NCBI GenBank assembly: GCA_900761995.1
Contig: CAAFEY010000008.1
Span: forward strand, 1-44,986
Direction of reading: 5' to 3'
Length of the DNA stretch: 44,986 nt
Source of the DNA: an uncultured Collinsella sp.
GTDB taxonomy: Bacteria; Actinomycetota; Coriobacteriia; Coriobacteriales; Coriobacteriaceae
Positions within the stretch are counted from its first letter, which is position 1. Every line of letters starts with the position of its first letter. A model generated the notes under the pieces. That model saw only the letters and a program-made list of their open reading frames with translations. It did not search any database and was not told the DNA's origin. Of this stretch, positions 8,533 to 16,260 are shown piece by piece. Made by a program: the position numbers and the translations under genes.

Positions 8533-8662
8533 CGGATTGGCGGGGCGATCCGGGATACAATCGTTTCAGGAAACGACGCCCCGCGTAAGCGTTCGAAAGC
8601 GCGGGCGACCAGTTTCCGGTGTTGTTAAATGCCCGGACTCCGAACCACGGGCATTCTAATCT
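8533..8662 (+). ncRNA. Candidate structured RNA, copy 2 of a tandem pair
   Basis: This has the same architecture as the copy at 8061-8193. CGGAT (8533-8537) pairs with ATCCG (8548-8552). GGAAAC (8569-8574) pairs with GTTTCC (8612-8617), enclosing CCCGCG/CGCGGG (8580-8585, 8600-8605). AATGCCCG (8628-8635) pairs with CGGGCATT (8648-8655). Relative to copy 1, CGAAT/ATTCG became CGGAT/ATCCG and GAAAAC/GTTTTC became GGAAAC/GTTTCC, so both sides of the stems changed together. The word GGGATACAAT is conserved between the first two hairpins. Confidence 0.5.
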
Positions 8663-8669
8663 TGCACGC

Positions 8670-8765
8670 GCGGCGCAAATGCCTTCTACCGTCCGCACCG
8701 CGCGTGCGCCTACGGACCTTAAACCGAACCTCATACGAGTCAAGAAACGCGATGACGGATGAGTC
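8670..8765 (-). pseudogene. Start-less duplicate of the 3' half of the small membrane protein gene
   Basis: The segment is about 95% identical in DNA to the 3' part of 8188-8340 and keeps the frame DSYEVRFKVRRRTRGADG. The hydrophobic N-terminal half and the ribosome site are absent and replaced by unrelated sequence. It belongs to the same roughly 230-base tandem duplication that carries the second RNA copy. Confidence 0.6.
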
Positions 8766-8806
8766 CGCATCGGACGATGGAGGCTGGCTGCGTTATCCCA
8801 AAAGAA

Positions 8807-8837
8807 CGGGGCAAACTCCAGTGCGGAGTCTGCCCCG
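8807..8837 (-). terminator. Terminator after the last pilin gene
   Basis: A 13-base stem with one mismatch (CGGGGCAAACTCC with GGAGTCTGCCCCG) around AGTGC is followed on the minus strand by TTCTTTTGGG. It lies about 100 bases past the stop of the pilin gene at 8938. This suggests that the downstream small protein and sortase are transcribed by readthrough or from their own promoter. Confidence 0.65.
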
Positions 8838-8937
8838 AAAAGAGAATGGCAAAGCAAGAACGTGGATGGACGAGAAAAGTGTCCGCAAGTCTCATGGCCA
8901 TCACATCCCACCTGCCAAAGGGATGGGTGAGCGAGCG

Positions 8938-10692
8938 TTACTCCTGCTCGGACTCCTCAGCCTGCTTACGGCTGCGGATGAGGTGCGCCACGCCGATGCA
9001 CAGCACCGCGCCACCAGCGATCCAAGTGAAGGTCACGCCGTTAAGACCGGTGAGTGGGAGGCCGGAGCCCTTCTTGTTCTTGATGGTGACAGGAATGGTC
9101 GCGTCATTTGTAGTACTGGGAGTAACCATTTCGGTATTGCTGGGCGTTACATTGAGTCCCGCCAGAGTGCCATCCTCGTCGTATGTCGGATCCACCGTAA
9201 TGGTAAACGGAGCAAGGGTGTTGTAACCAGCAGGGGTATTGCATTCGGTAATCTCATACGTTCCCGCAACAAGACCAGGGATATAAATCTTGCCAGTGCC
9301 CTTGTTGGTCGTGAAATTTCCGGCCTCTTCCTCTTTTTCGGTAATGCCGCCAGTTTGGGTCAGCCACCTATCAGTCTTAAGCGGAGTATTTCCCTGTTTG
9401 GTCATTTTAACTTGGAAGGTAGCTTCAAGTTTTTGGCTCTCTTTACCCTTTTCGACCTTGGTCACATCCAGGCGGAAGACGTGGTCGGTAACTCGCTTCG
9501 ACGTGGAGGTGCCAGTGTCGCTAGTCATGGGATTATTCGAATAGACGAGTTTGACATCATTGGTGTTGCCGGTGGCCGTGTATTCGGCATCGCTGGTAAG
9601 CGTTGCCTTATAGGTCACAACCACCTTGGAATCAGCATCAACTTTAATCGTCTTGCCGGTTTTATCTTTCACGGTCTTAAGGTCGGTAAAGGCAATGGTG
9701 AGATTTTCCTTCTTAGTAGCGCTGTCTCGCTCTAAAACTACCTTATATCCATCATTGTCATCTTGCATGATCTCGGTCTGGCTGCCTTTGTTGTCAATAT
9801 AAACGTGAAGATCCTTCGGCGTGTTTCCAGATTCCCCCGCAGCCTCCAGTCCCTTGCTCAATGTGTCATGAAATTCATACTGATACTTGTTGAACGTGGC
9901 GATATTATCAGCAACGAAGCCAGTCAGCTTATATTCAACCTCCTCACCAATATACGAGTCACTCACGTTTCCCCATTTCTCGCCCTCAAGAACTTCCTTG
10001 TTGACGGTAGGAATGCTGGTCTTCTCGGTGACTGTTACGGGCTTACCACCCACGATAGCGAAAATCGGGGAGGTGCCAGTGTTCGGCTTGGCCCCATTCG
10101 TAAGACCGTCAGATACGAAGAGGTAGTAACCATCGCCGGCAGCGACCGGACGCGTCCACGAATCGCCCGCCTTAAAGGAAGTGCCAACAGCACTCTCGTC
10201 TTTCATCACAGCTTGAGCAATCGAATACAGCACGTCGCCAGGAGCAACTCGCGTCCCCTTAGTGTCGTTCGAGCCGGCAGTTGTCTTTTTCTGCACATTT
10301 GCAGAAAGCCAATCGGCCACATTTTGCGGAGTTGCAGGATCTTTCCCGGTTTCGGTATTCACTGCAGGCAACTTGCTATCAGAATCCGAATAGTCCTCGC
10401 TATTCCTAATAGCCTGAATAATATCCTTTTGAGCCTGTTCGCCCACTGCCCACGTAACGTCAGAAGCAATCTTGCCGCTGCCGTCCTGGGCGTCAATAAC
10501 CTTAGCCTTGAAGATCTGATAAGCCTTGAACGTATTGTCCTTGTTGGCGTCGTCGACCTTATTGATCGTGATGCTGCTGTCGCCCTCAGCCGCAAACGCC
10601 ATGGTCACCGGCGCCATAACCCCACCAAAGCTCAGCGCTGCGGTGAGGCCGGCGGTTACTGCCAGGCGTGCGATGTTCTTGTTCATGCTCAT
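8938..10692 (-). CDS. LPXTG-anchored pilin subunit (backbone-type, Cna-B domain)
   Basis: The 584-residue precursor starts at 10692 (ATGAGCATGAAC) with GGAGG eight bases upstream. A signal peptide runs to about residue 35 (MAFAA). A pilin-type N-terminal domain follows, then a segment IPTVNKEVLE at 227-236 whose Lys232 is the best candidate for the sortase-linkage lysine. A Cna-B/SpaA-like domain at about 405-505 has the E-box-like YEITECNTPAGY (479-490). The C-terminus has LPLTG at 545-549, a hydrophobic helix and a charged tail. The first 260 residues are clearly paralogous to the next pilin gene. The coding sequence is visibly less GC-rich than that paralogue. It probably forms the pilus shaft. 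Confidence 0.88.
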   Translation of the reverse strand: MSMNKNIARLAVTAGLTAALSFGGVMAPVTMAFAAEGDSSITINKVDDANKDNTFKAYQIFKAKVIDAQDGSGKIASDVTWAVGEQAQKDIIQAIRNSEDYSDSDSKLPAVNTETGKDPATPQNVADWLSANVQKKTTAGSNDTKGTRVAPGDVLYSIAQAVMKDESAVGTSFKAGDSWTRPVAAGDGYYLFVSDGLTNGAKPNTGTSPIFAIVGGKPVTVTEKTSIPTVNKEVLEGEKWGNVSDSYIGEEVEYKLTGFVADNIATFNKYQYEFHDTLSKGLEAAGESGNTPKDLHVYIDNKGSQTEIMQDDNDGYKVVLERDSATKKENLTIAFTDLKTVKDKTGKTIKVDADSKVVVTYKATLTSDAEYTATGNTNDVKLVYSNNPMTSDTGTSTSKRVTDHVFRLDVTKVEKGKESQKLEATFQVKMTKQGNTPLKTDRWLTQTGGITEKEEEAGNFTTNKGTGKIYIPGLVAGTYEITECNTPAGYNTLAPFTITVDPTYDEDGTLAGLNVTPSNTEMVTPSTTNDATIPVTIKNKKGSGLPLTGLNGVTFTWIAGGAVLCIGVAHLIRSRKQAEESEQE

Positions 10693-10800
10693 CTTCTTTT
10701 CCTCCGTTTTCCGGTTGATTCTCATTCGATCGGTCATCATCTGTCTGTATCTTGGCATCTACTTCGCTACGTCTCGCCCCGCTCTCTGTGGGGCTGCCAG

Positions 10801-12468
10801 CTACTCTTTATGGCCGCCACCTCCCCGCTTGACCAGGAGCGCGACCACGATGAGCGCGGCTCCGACGACCGCAACAGCGGCCGCGGCGCACATTGCCATA
10901 TCGCCAGTCGAGGGCATAAAGCCTCCGGTGGTAATGCTAGGGGGTGTGCCGGTGGGCGTATTGATGAGCGACGCCTCCAGGCTGCCTGTCGACCCGTCCG
11001 CGCTGTCGGCGCGCAGGGGCGACTCGGCCGTGATGGTGAGCTTGGGCTTGGCGGCTGCCACCTGGTCGACGTCCAGACCATCGGCCTTGACCGTCACGAA
11101 GCGCGTGCCCTTAAAGGCAGTGTAGCCCTTGGGTGCCTTGAGCTCGCGGATCTCCAGCTTGCCCGAGTCCACGCCCGAAACGGTCACGCGGCCGTCCTCG
11201 CCCGTGGTGACGATGGCCTTGCCCTCCGCATCCCACGTGCCATTGGCCGACAGCGTGCGACCGCGGTCGTCCGTGATGCTCAGGACCGCCCCGGGCAGCG
11301 GCTTATCGCCGTCGCTGCCGCGCTTGGTGAGCGCGAGATCCCAGGTGTAGGCGCACGCGTCGTCGCTCGGCGTGTGGGTGAAGCCGGCGTCGCCGGACTG
11401 GTCGGCCAAGGGAGAGCGCGGGTAGCGCAGGTAGACCTCATTGGGGTTGCCCTTGGCGATGCCGTGGTTGCATGCGCCGTTGAGCGGCGCGTCGTACACG
11501 GCGACCACGCGGGCGCCCGCGGTGAAGGCGTCGGCCCCGCCGAGCGCGGCGATGAGGTCGCCGGTGCGCACGGTGAAGGTTCCGTCCGCCGCTACCTTGG
11601 TGGCGCACTGGGCCGTGATGTCGGTCCAGCCCTTCGCGGGGTCGGTGCCGGCGCGGCCGTCCTTGCCGGACGAGACTGCGTCGAAGCCGCCGTCCGCGCC
11701 CGCCGCCACGTACACGCGCATGCTCGCGGCCACCTTGGAGGGGTCGAGCCCCGCGCTCATGGTGTCGACGAACCGCACCGTATAGGTGTCGTAGGCGGTG
11801 AGCCCGGCCGGGACCGTGGCAGAGAGGCGCCAGTACAGGTCGTCGGCGACCGTGGCGTCGGCGGCCTTCTGCCAGGCGGCGGTGCTGTCCTCCAGCACGT
11901 GCTTGGCCACCTTGGGCGTCGCGGCCTTGGGCTTAACGGTGACGGCGCTGCCGCCGACCAGCACCATGATCGGCGCGGTGCCGGCCTCGTTCTGGGCGAT
12001 GGCGTCGTCGTCGGCGACGATGAGCCAGTAGCCACAGGGCAGCTCGGCCGCCGTGCCCGCGTTAAGGGCCACGGACACGGCGCCAGAGCTCTGAAGGGAA
12101 CGAGCGAGCTGTGCGCTCAGCGCGCTCGTAAGGTGGGAATCGTCGTTGAGCCACTCGGCAGCTTCCTGCGCGGTGGTCTGGGACTTGGGCATGCCGGCGC
12201 TGTGCAGCACGGGCAGGACGGCGTCGCGCGCGGCGCCGCTTGCCCAGGCGAGGTCGGTGGCGATCTTGGCGTCGCTGTCGCCGTCGACGACGTTGGCGCT
12301 AAAGATCTGATAGGCGTCGTAGCTGCGCGCGACGGTGCCGTTAACGGTGATGGAACCGGTCGCGCTCGGCGCGGCCTGCGCGGATGAGGGGGACACGACC
12401 GCGCAGGTGCCGATCAAGAGGGCGAGCAGCGCAAACAAGATCGGGAAGGAGCAAACATTCTTATTCAC
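10801..12468 (-). CDS. Second pilin subunit, sortase substrate with MPSTG motif
   Basis: The frame has 555 residues from the GTG at 12468, which has GGGGAGG eight bases upstream and overlaps the stop of the preceding gene by 8 bases (GTGAATAA). A signal peptide ends near QAA at 31-33. The N-terminal domain parallels the downstream pilin (AYQIF, the GYWLIV/GYYLFV segment, and PKVAKHVLE in place of PTVNKEVLE). A Cna-B-like domain ends with LEIRELKAPKGYTAF. The sorting signal is MPSTG (518-522), with Met replacing the usual Leu, then a hydrophobic helix and basic tail. Codons are strongly GC-ending. It is likely a minor or basal pilin, although shaft and minor roles cannot be separated from sequence alone. 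Confidence 0.85.
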   Translation of the reverse strand: MNKNVCSFPILFALLALLIGTCAVVSPSSAQAAPSATGSITVNGTVARSYDAYQIFSANVVDGDSDAKIATDLAWASGAARDAVLPVLHSAGMPKSQTTAQEAAEWLNDDSHLTSALSAQLARSLQSSGAVSVALNAGTAAELPCGYWLIVADDDAIAQNEAGTAPIMVLVGGSAVTVKPKAATPKVAKHVLEDSTAAWQKAADATVADDLYWRLSATVPAGLTAYDTYTVRFVDTMSAGLDPSKVAASMRVYVAAGADGGFDAVSSGKDGRAGTDPAKGWTDITAQCATKVAADGTFTVRTGDLIAALGGADAFTAGARVVAVYDAPLNGACNHGIAKGNPNEVYLRYPRSPLADQSGDAGFTHTPSDDACAYTWDLALTKRGSDGDKPLPGAVLSITDDRGRTLSANGTWDAEGKAIVTTGEDGRVTVSGVDSGKLEIRELKAPKGYTAFKGTRFVTVKADGLDVDQVAAAKPKLTITAESPLRADSADGSTGSLEASLINTPTGTPPSITTGGFMPSTGDMAMCAAAAVAVVGAALIVVALLVKRGGGGHKE

Positions 12469-15400
12469 GACGCTCACCTCCCCTCGCGCTCGCCTTGCGA
12501 CGAATGTGCATCCAGGCCGCAGCAGCGCAAAGCACCGCCGCGCCGGCAAGGTACGTCAGAGTGACGCCTGACATACCAGAAAGGGGCAATGAAGTGGAGT
12601 AAGTGTTGGTGAAGGTGGAGGCGGGAATGGCGTCGGGCGCGGCGGCGGAGGGTTGAACCACGACGCCCTGCCCGTTCTCACCCAGGGCGTTACCCATGTC
12701 ATCCTTCATCTGCGTGACCGTGGTGGAGGTGGTGAGACCGGAGTACTTACCATTGTCCCTGGCAACCTTCACCGTGACGGCAACCTGGTACTCGGCCTTG
12801 GAGTAGCGGAGCTTATTGACGGCACCGGTGGCGGGCGCGACCTCCTTTACCGTGTAGGTGTAGGTCTTGGCGTAGTCGTTATCGGTGCCTGCTTCAGTGG
12901 ACAGGTGCGACATGTTGAACGTGATCGCGCCAAAGGTCGCCGTGATGTTGTTGAGCCTGGTGGCGTCAGTCTCCCCTGCCTTTGGGGCAACAGAAATCTT
13001 GAGCTCTTTGGGCTTGGGGGCTGTGTCTGCGTAGTCACCCGTAGCCTCAATGCTGAACTCGAACGGCACATAGCCATTGTCGTCCTTCGGCCAATCCATG
13101 TTTCGAACCGATTTGATCACCGGGATCTCCACGGACGTGGTAGTGAGAGTGTCAGAGATGTACGTAGTGCCATCAACGATGCTCGGCTTCTCGTCCCCGG
13201 TCCACGCAATGGAACCGTTCGTGTTCATCGTGAACCAATATTCCGTCGGGTTCTTCTCGTAGCCAAACGGAGCCTGGGTCTCAAGAAGCGTGTACGTGCC
13301 CGGCAGCAGGCCCTCGAGCGTGAACTTGCCAGGCGCGGTGTCGGTGTCTACCCACGTGATATCGCTCGAAGTCGACTGGTCGCTCACCTGGTCGATCACG
13401 GTCCAGGACTGGTCGGCCGTATCATCGGCATCCTTTTTCTTGGTGAGCTTCCACTCAGAACCAGGCAAAGGAGTGTGTTTTGTGTCGTCCTCCGCCACCT
13501 TGGTCCAAGACACCGTACCGGTGATCCTGGTGTTAGAGATGGCACCCGTGGAGTTATTCTCGAACGAAACCAGCGAGTTGTTGTTCGTCGTATCCACATA
13601 ACCCTGAACATAGTTCACCTGCTCGCCGGTGTTGTTCATGGTTGCGTAGTAGATGGTGTCCGACTTCTGGTAGCCCTCCGGCGCTGTCACCTCTTTGATG
13701 TAGTAGGTAAAGGCAGGGTTCATATCAGAAATTTCGGCAGTTAAATCCGCTTTCTGATTCAAATAGTTGAACTGAAGCTTGCCATCACCCGAAGCGTAAT
13801 CATTTGCGCCACCGTCAGTCACCGTCACGATAGGGCTTGCGTCCTCGACAGCATCCTTGACAGAACCATAGATAGCCCACGAGGAACCGGGGAGCAGCTT
13901 AGTGCCGTCCGCAGCGTCGACCTTGCTCCACGCAATGGCAGAGCCGTCCGGTGTATACGACCCGGACCACGGGAAATTGTGACGCTCCTGGTCCATATCG
14001 ATGACGGAAGCCGAGTTACCCTCACCAAATGCTGCGGCAACCTTCGGGCTGTTCATTGAGAAATCGACACCCACATAAACGCGGCCGTTGGTGGTCACAT
14101 GGTCATCGAAGCTGCCATCGGGTACAAGGATGCTGCCGATCATAGCCGCCGCAGGATCGTCGTCAGTCCACTTGGCACCGGTGGCTGCGCCATCGTATCC
14201 CCAGTCCGCGCGGTCCTCTCCCGCGATGCCGCCCCGAATGGTAAGGCTTTGCGTATCGACAAAGTTCCACATGACGGATTGAGAAGCCGTCGCGTATGCC
14301 TCGCCCAGCGGCGTGCCGGAATATCGAGTTTCGTAACCTCGCGAAATCTCGGTGCCGTTCCACCAAAAGCGCCAGCCATTGTGAAACTCAATATTCGAAG
14401 ATCCGGTAACGTTCACAACAACCGAGGCGCCCTTGGGAATGCCCTCAAATGCGAAATCGACACCACGATAATACTCGTTGTTGTATATATTGCTCAGCTG
14501 AGAAGCATCGATGGTGAACACCTGCTGCATAGAGGTGTTGTCGCCCTTAAACGTGATAAGACGCTCGCTATTCTTGAATTGCCTACCATTGAGCGACGTA
14601 TCGGCGCAGTCCGTATTGATGGTCTTATCCGACTCATCAAACACCAGGCCATAGCTACAATCCGTCTTGTCGTACTTGTTGATGATATAGCGGTTGTCCT
14701 GATGGCACGCCGGAGCAACGCCGTAGCTCACTTCGCCCGTCTTCGCGAACGAATTCAGCTGGTTAGAGAGCGTGGTGAGATAGCCTGTCTTTCCGCTGTA
14801 ATTCGAATAATCCTTGCCATTGATGTTGTTGAGGAAGTTGACTCGGTTGAACAGCGAGCTTTCTCCCGCATTTCCCCCTTCATAGTAGTTGCCCTGTTTT
14901 GTCACCACGGATTGGCGTTGATAGTTACTATCGCGCCAGTATGTGATGGGGCCTGCGATCTGCGCGGTATAGCCGAAGCCAATGGCATTAGCGTTATGCG
15001 ATCTCTTTTGCTGGCCAACCCAGGCGCCCTTGGTCCACGCACCAACGGAAGCCGATTCGCGCTCGTTCTCTTTTGTACCAACCTGGATTTCTTGGATAGA
15101 GGTCGCGTTACCCAGGCCCGCAACCGCGAGAACGACGCTGCCCGCAGAAGGACGAAACTGCGCGCCAAAGCCAACGGTACCGAAGCGAAATCCCGCACCG
15201 GACGTTTTGTTATTAGCATCCGTGTAAGGCCAGCTCTCCTTGAGGGGATTGAGGGCAAGCTTGCCCTGCACGACGGTAAGGCCCTCGGCCTCGACGGCAT
15301 ATGAACCTGCGACGTTGTCGGGTGTGAGGTAGGAAGGCTCCGCAGGCTTGCCTCCTACGTACATGTCCCCGCCAACGAATGTGGCAACGCCGGGATCGTC

Positions 15401-15571
15401 TTGCGCGGTGGTTACATCCGTACCGATGACGATGGAAGTTGGCTTGTGAATGCCCGGAGTGAGGAGTCCAGCATCTTCCGCGCTTGCGGTGGAGACCGCG
15501 CTAAACGGCGACAACAGAGTGCTCACTACGAGAACAGTTGCCATAAAGCTACATGCGGCGAACTTCTTCAC
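12461..15571 (-). CDS. Large tip/adhesin pilin with LPLSG anchor
   Basis: The 1036-residue surface protein starts at the GTG at 15571, which shares GTGA with the stop of the upstream small gene. After a signal peptide (to about SASA, residue 31) comes a roughly 500-residue region with Asn/Gly/Tyr-rich segments and no motif I recognise, the probable adhesive head. Then follow at least two Cna-B/SpaA-like repeats, marked by YYIKEVTAPEGYQ and YTLLETQAPFGYE. An FctA/Spy0128-like isopeptide domain has TYTYTVKEV as its E-box. LPLSG (995-999), a hydrophobic helix and an arginine-rich tail complete the sorting signal. Size and first position in the locus fit a tip adhesin. Confidence 0.87.
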   Translation of the reverse strand: MKKFAACSFMATVLVVSTLLSPFSAVSTASAEDAGLLTPGIHKPTSIVIGTDVTTAQDDPGVATFVGGDMYVGGKPAEPSYLTPDNVAGSYAVEAEGLTVVQGKLALNPLKESWPYTDANNKTSGAGFRFGTVGFGAQFRPSAGSVVLAVAGLGNATSIQEIQVGTKENERESASVGAWTKGAWVGQQKRSHNANAIGFGYTAQIAGPITYWRDSNYQRQSVVTKQGNYYEGGNAGESSLFNRVNFLNNINGKDYSNYSGKTGYLTTLSNQLNSFAKTGEVSYGVAPACHQDNRYIINKYDKTDCSYGLVFDESDKTINTDCADTSLNGRQFKNSERLITFKGDNTSMQQVFTIDASQLSNIYNNEYYRGVDFAFEGIPKGASVVVNVTGSSNIEFHNGWRFWWNGTEISRGYETRYSGTPLGEAYATASQSVMWNFVDTQSLTIRGGIAGEDRADWGYDGAATGAKWTDDDPAAAMIGSILVPDGSFDDHVTTNGRVYVGVDFSMNSPKVAAAFGEGNSASVIDMDQERHNFPWSGSYTPDGSAIAWSKVDAADGTKLLPGSSWAIYGSVKDAVEDASPIVTVTDGGANDYASGDGKLQFNYLNQKADLTAEISDMNPAFTYYIKEVTAPEGYQKSDTIYYATMNNTGEQVNYVQGYVDTTNNNSLVSFENNSTGAISNTRITGTVSWTKVAEDDTKHTPLPGSEWKLTKKKDADDTADQSWTVIDQVSDQSTSSDITWVDTDTAPGKFTLEGLLPGTYTLLETQAPFGYEKNPTEYWFTMNTNGSIAWTGDEKPSIVDGTTYISDTLTTTSVEIPVIKSVRNMDWPKDDNGYVPFEFSIEATGDYADTAPKPKELKISVAPKAGETDATRLNNITATFGAITFNMSHLSTEAGTDNDYAKTYTYTVKEVAPATGAVNKLRYSKAEYQVAVTVKVARDNGKYSGLTTSTTVTQMKDDMGNALGENGQGVVVQPSAAAPDAIPASTFTNTYSTSLPLSGMSGVTLTYLAGAAVLCAAAAWMHIRRKASARGGERRE

Positions 15572-15756
15572 TTTGAGCACCCCATTACAGTTTCCTCGGT
15601 AGAAACTGTCTGGACGTCGTTGGCAATGGCCTGCGAGATTGGGGGCATGACGAGCGACAGTACTAGGCTCAACACGGAGGCTCCGCACAAAACGCCTGCC
15701 AGTACACGGCGCGTCGCTTTATTACTCTGCTTAGATTTGTCCGAATTCGCTTTCAT
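15568..15756 (-). CDS. 62-residue exported peptide opening the pilus operon
   Basis: The ATG at 15756 has GGAGGAG six bases upstream, a very strong site. The product has a basic N-terminus, a hydrophobic core (VLAGVLCGASVLSLVLSLV) and a good signal-peptidase site after AIA at 43-45, which would release a 17-residue peptide NDVQTVSTEETVMGCSK. The stop overlaps the adhesin GTG by four bases, so it could act as a translational leader. It may also be the remnant of a larger pilin gene truncated by mutation, or a genuine secreted peptide. I do not recognise a family. Confidence 0.6.
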   Translation of the reverse strand: MKANSDKSKQSNKATRRVLAGVLCGASVLSLVLSLVMPPISQAIANDVQTVSTEETVMGCSK

Positions 15757-15810
15757 CGATGTCTCCTCCCCAAGAAACCGCAATCTTGCTCTTTCCCTAT
15801 CAAACGTATC

Positions 15811-15831
15811 TGCGCAATCTGTAATTGCGCA
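15811..15831. promoter_or_regulatory. 8-bp inverted repeat in the pilus 5' leader
   Basis: TGCGCAAT and ATTGCGCA form perfect 8-base arms around a five-base spacer. The element lies about 15 bases beyond the predicted -10 box and 55 bases before the first start codon. It may be an operator or a leader hairpin. Confidence 0.55.
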
Positions 15832-15845
15832 CGTTTTGTGTACAT

Positions 15846-15875
15846 ATTGTAACGATTGTTTAGACATCTGAGCAA
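15846..15875 (-). promoter_or_regulatory. Predicted promoter of the pilus operon
   Basis: On the minus strand TTGCTC (15875-15870) and TACAAT (15851-15846) are separated by 18 bases, about 90 bases before the first gene. The -35 lies inside the word TTGCTCAGA. Core GCTCAGA recurs at about 15921, 16149 and 16175, so a regulator may read it. Confidence 0.5.
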
Positions 15876-15928
15876 CAAAACCGACATTTTTGTAGCGGAT
15901 TCTCAATTCTCTTGACATTTGCTCAGAT
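15866..15928. repeat. 10-bp inverted repeat pair flanking 43 bases next to the pilus promoter
   Basis: ATCTGAGCAA (15866-15875) and TTGCTCAGAT (15919-15928) are perfect reverse complements. The inner arm overlaps the predicted -35 box, and the enclosed segment contains TTGACA on the opposite strand. Confidence 0.7.
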
Positions 15929-15931
15929 TTA

Positions 15932-16214
15932 CCTTCGTTTATTCGCTATCAATTATTTGTTTCTACTGGTAATTTAGCTGCACATCATTTTTTAATGGCA
16001 TTAGATTTATTTGCACAAATTTTTGCTCAAGAGCAGACATCCCGCTCACGGTCGAAAATCGACCGTGAGCGGTAGGTCATTAACCGGAAGGAATATCCTT
16101 CCAAACTGATGAGAATATCTTTAACCCATCGGTGGTTAGAAGCGTAATGCTCAGACAACCATATTTGAATTTGCGCTCAGATTTTCGGTATCAATTCGCC
16201 TAAATCTCCTGAGG
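15932..16214. other. AT-rich intergenic region upstream of the pilus operon
   Basis: About 280 bases of strikingly AT-rich sequence lie between the pilus promoter and the 3' end of the HAD gene. The region contains an isolated 14-base-pair hairpin (16042-16072) and two further GCTCAGA words. I see no open frame or RNA gene in it. Confidence 0.6.
16042..16072. repeat. Perfect 14-bp hairpin in AT-rich gap
   Basis: CCGCTCACGGTCGA pairs perfectly with TCGACCGTGAGCGG around AAA. It has no T-run on either side, so it is not an obvious intrinsic terminator. It stands out as a GC-rich island in an AT-rich gap upstream of the pilus operon. Confidence 0.8.
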
Positions 16215-16247
16215 CCACCACAAAGGCACCTGCCCCCTTTGTGGTGA
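16215..16247. repeat. Hairpin repeat, family 2, copy near 16.2 kb
   Basis: CCACCACAAAGG and CCTTTGTGGTG form the stem around a CACCTGCCC-type loop. It lies 13 bases past the stop of the HAD gene. Confidence 0.85.
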
Positions 16248-16260
16248 TTCTGCCCCAGCG

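Noticed and set aside
8061..8662. CRISPR-like repetition
   Set aside because: There are only two diverged copies about 470 bases apart, with no short identical repeats or regular spacers. No cas genes occur in the window.
8522..8911. Minus-strand frame of 129 codons between the last pilin and the small membrane protein
   Set aside because: It crosses the terminator hairpin and the duplicated segment, lacks a ribosome site and has no protein-like pattern.
9763..12387. Very long open frame (874 codons) on the plus strand
   Set aside because: It is antisense to two well-supported pilin genes and is Arg/Gly/His-rich without motifs. High GC lowers stop frequency on the opposite strand, and no ribosome site is visible.
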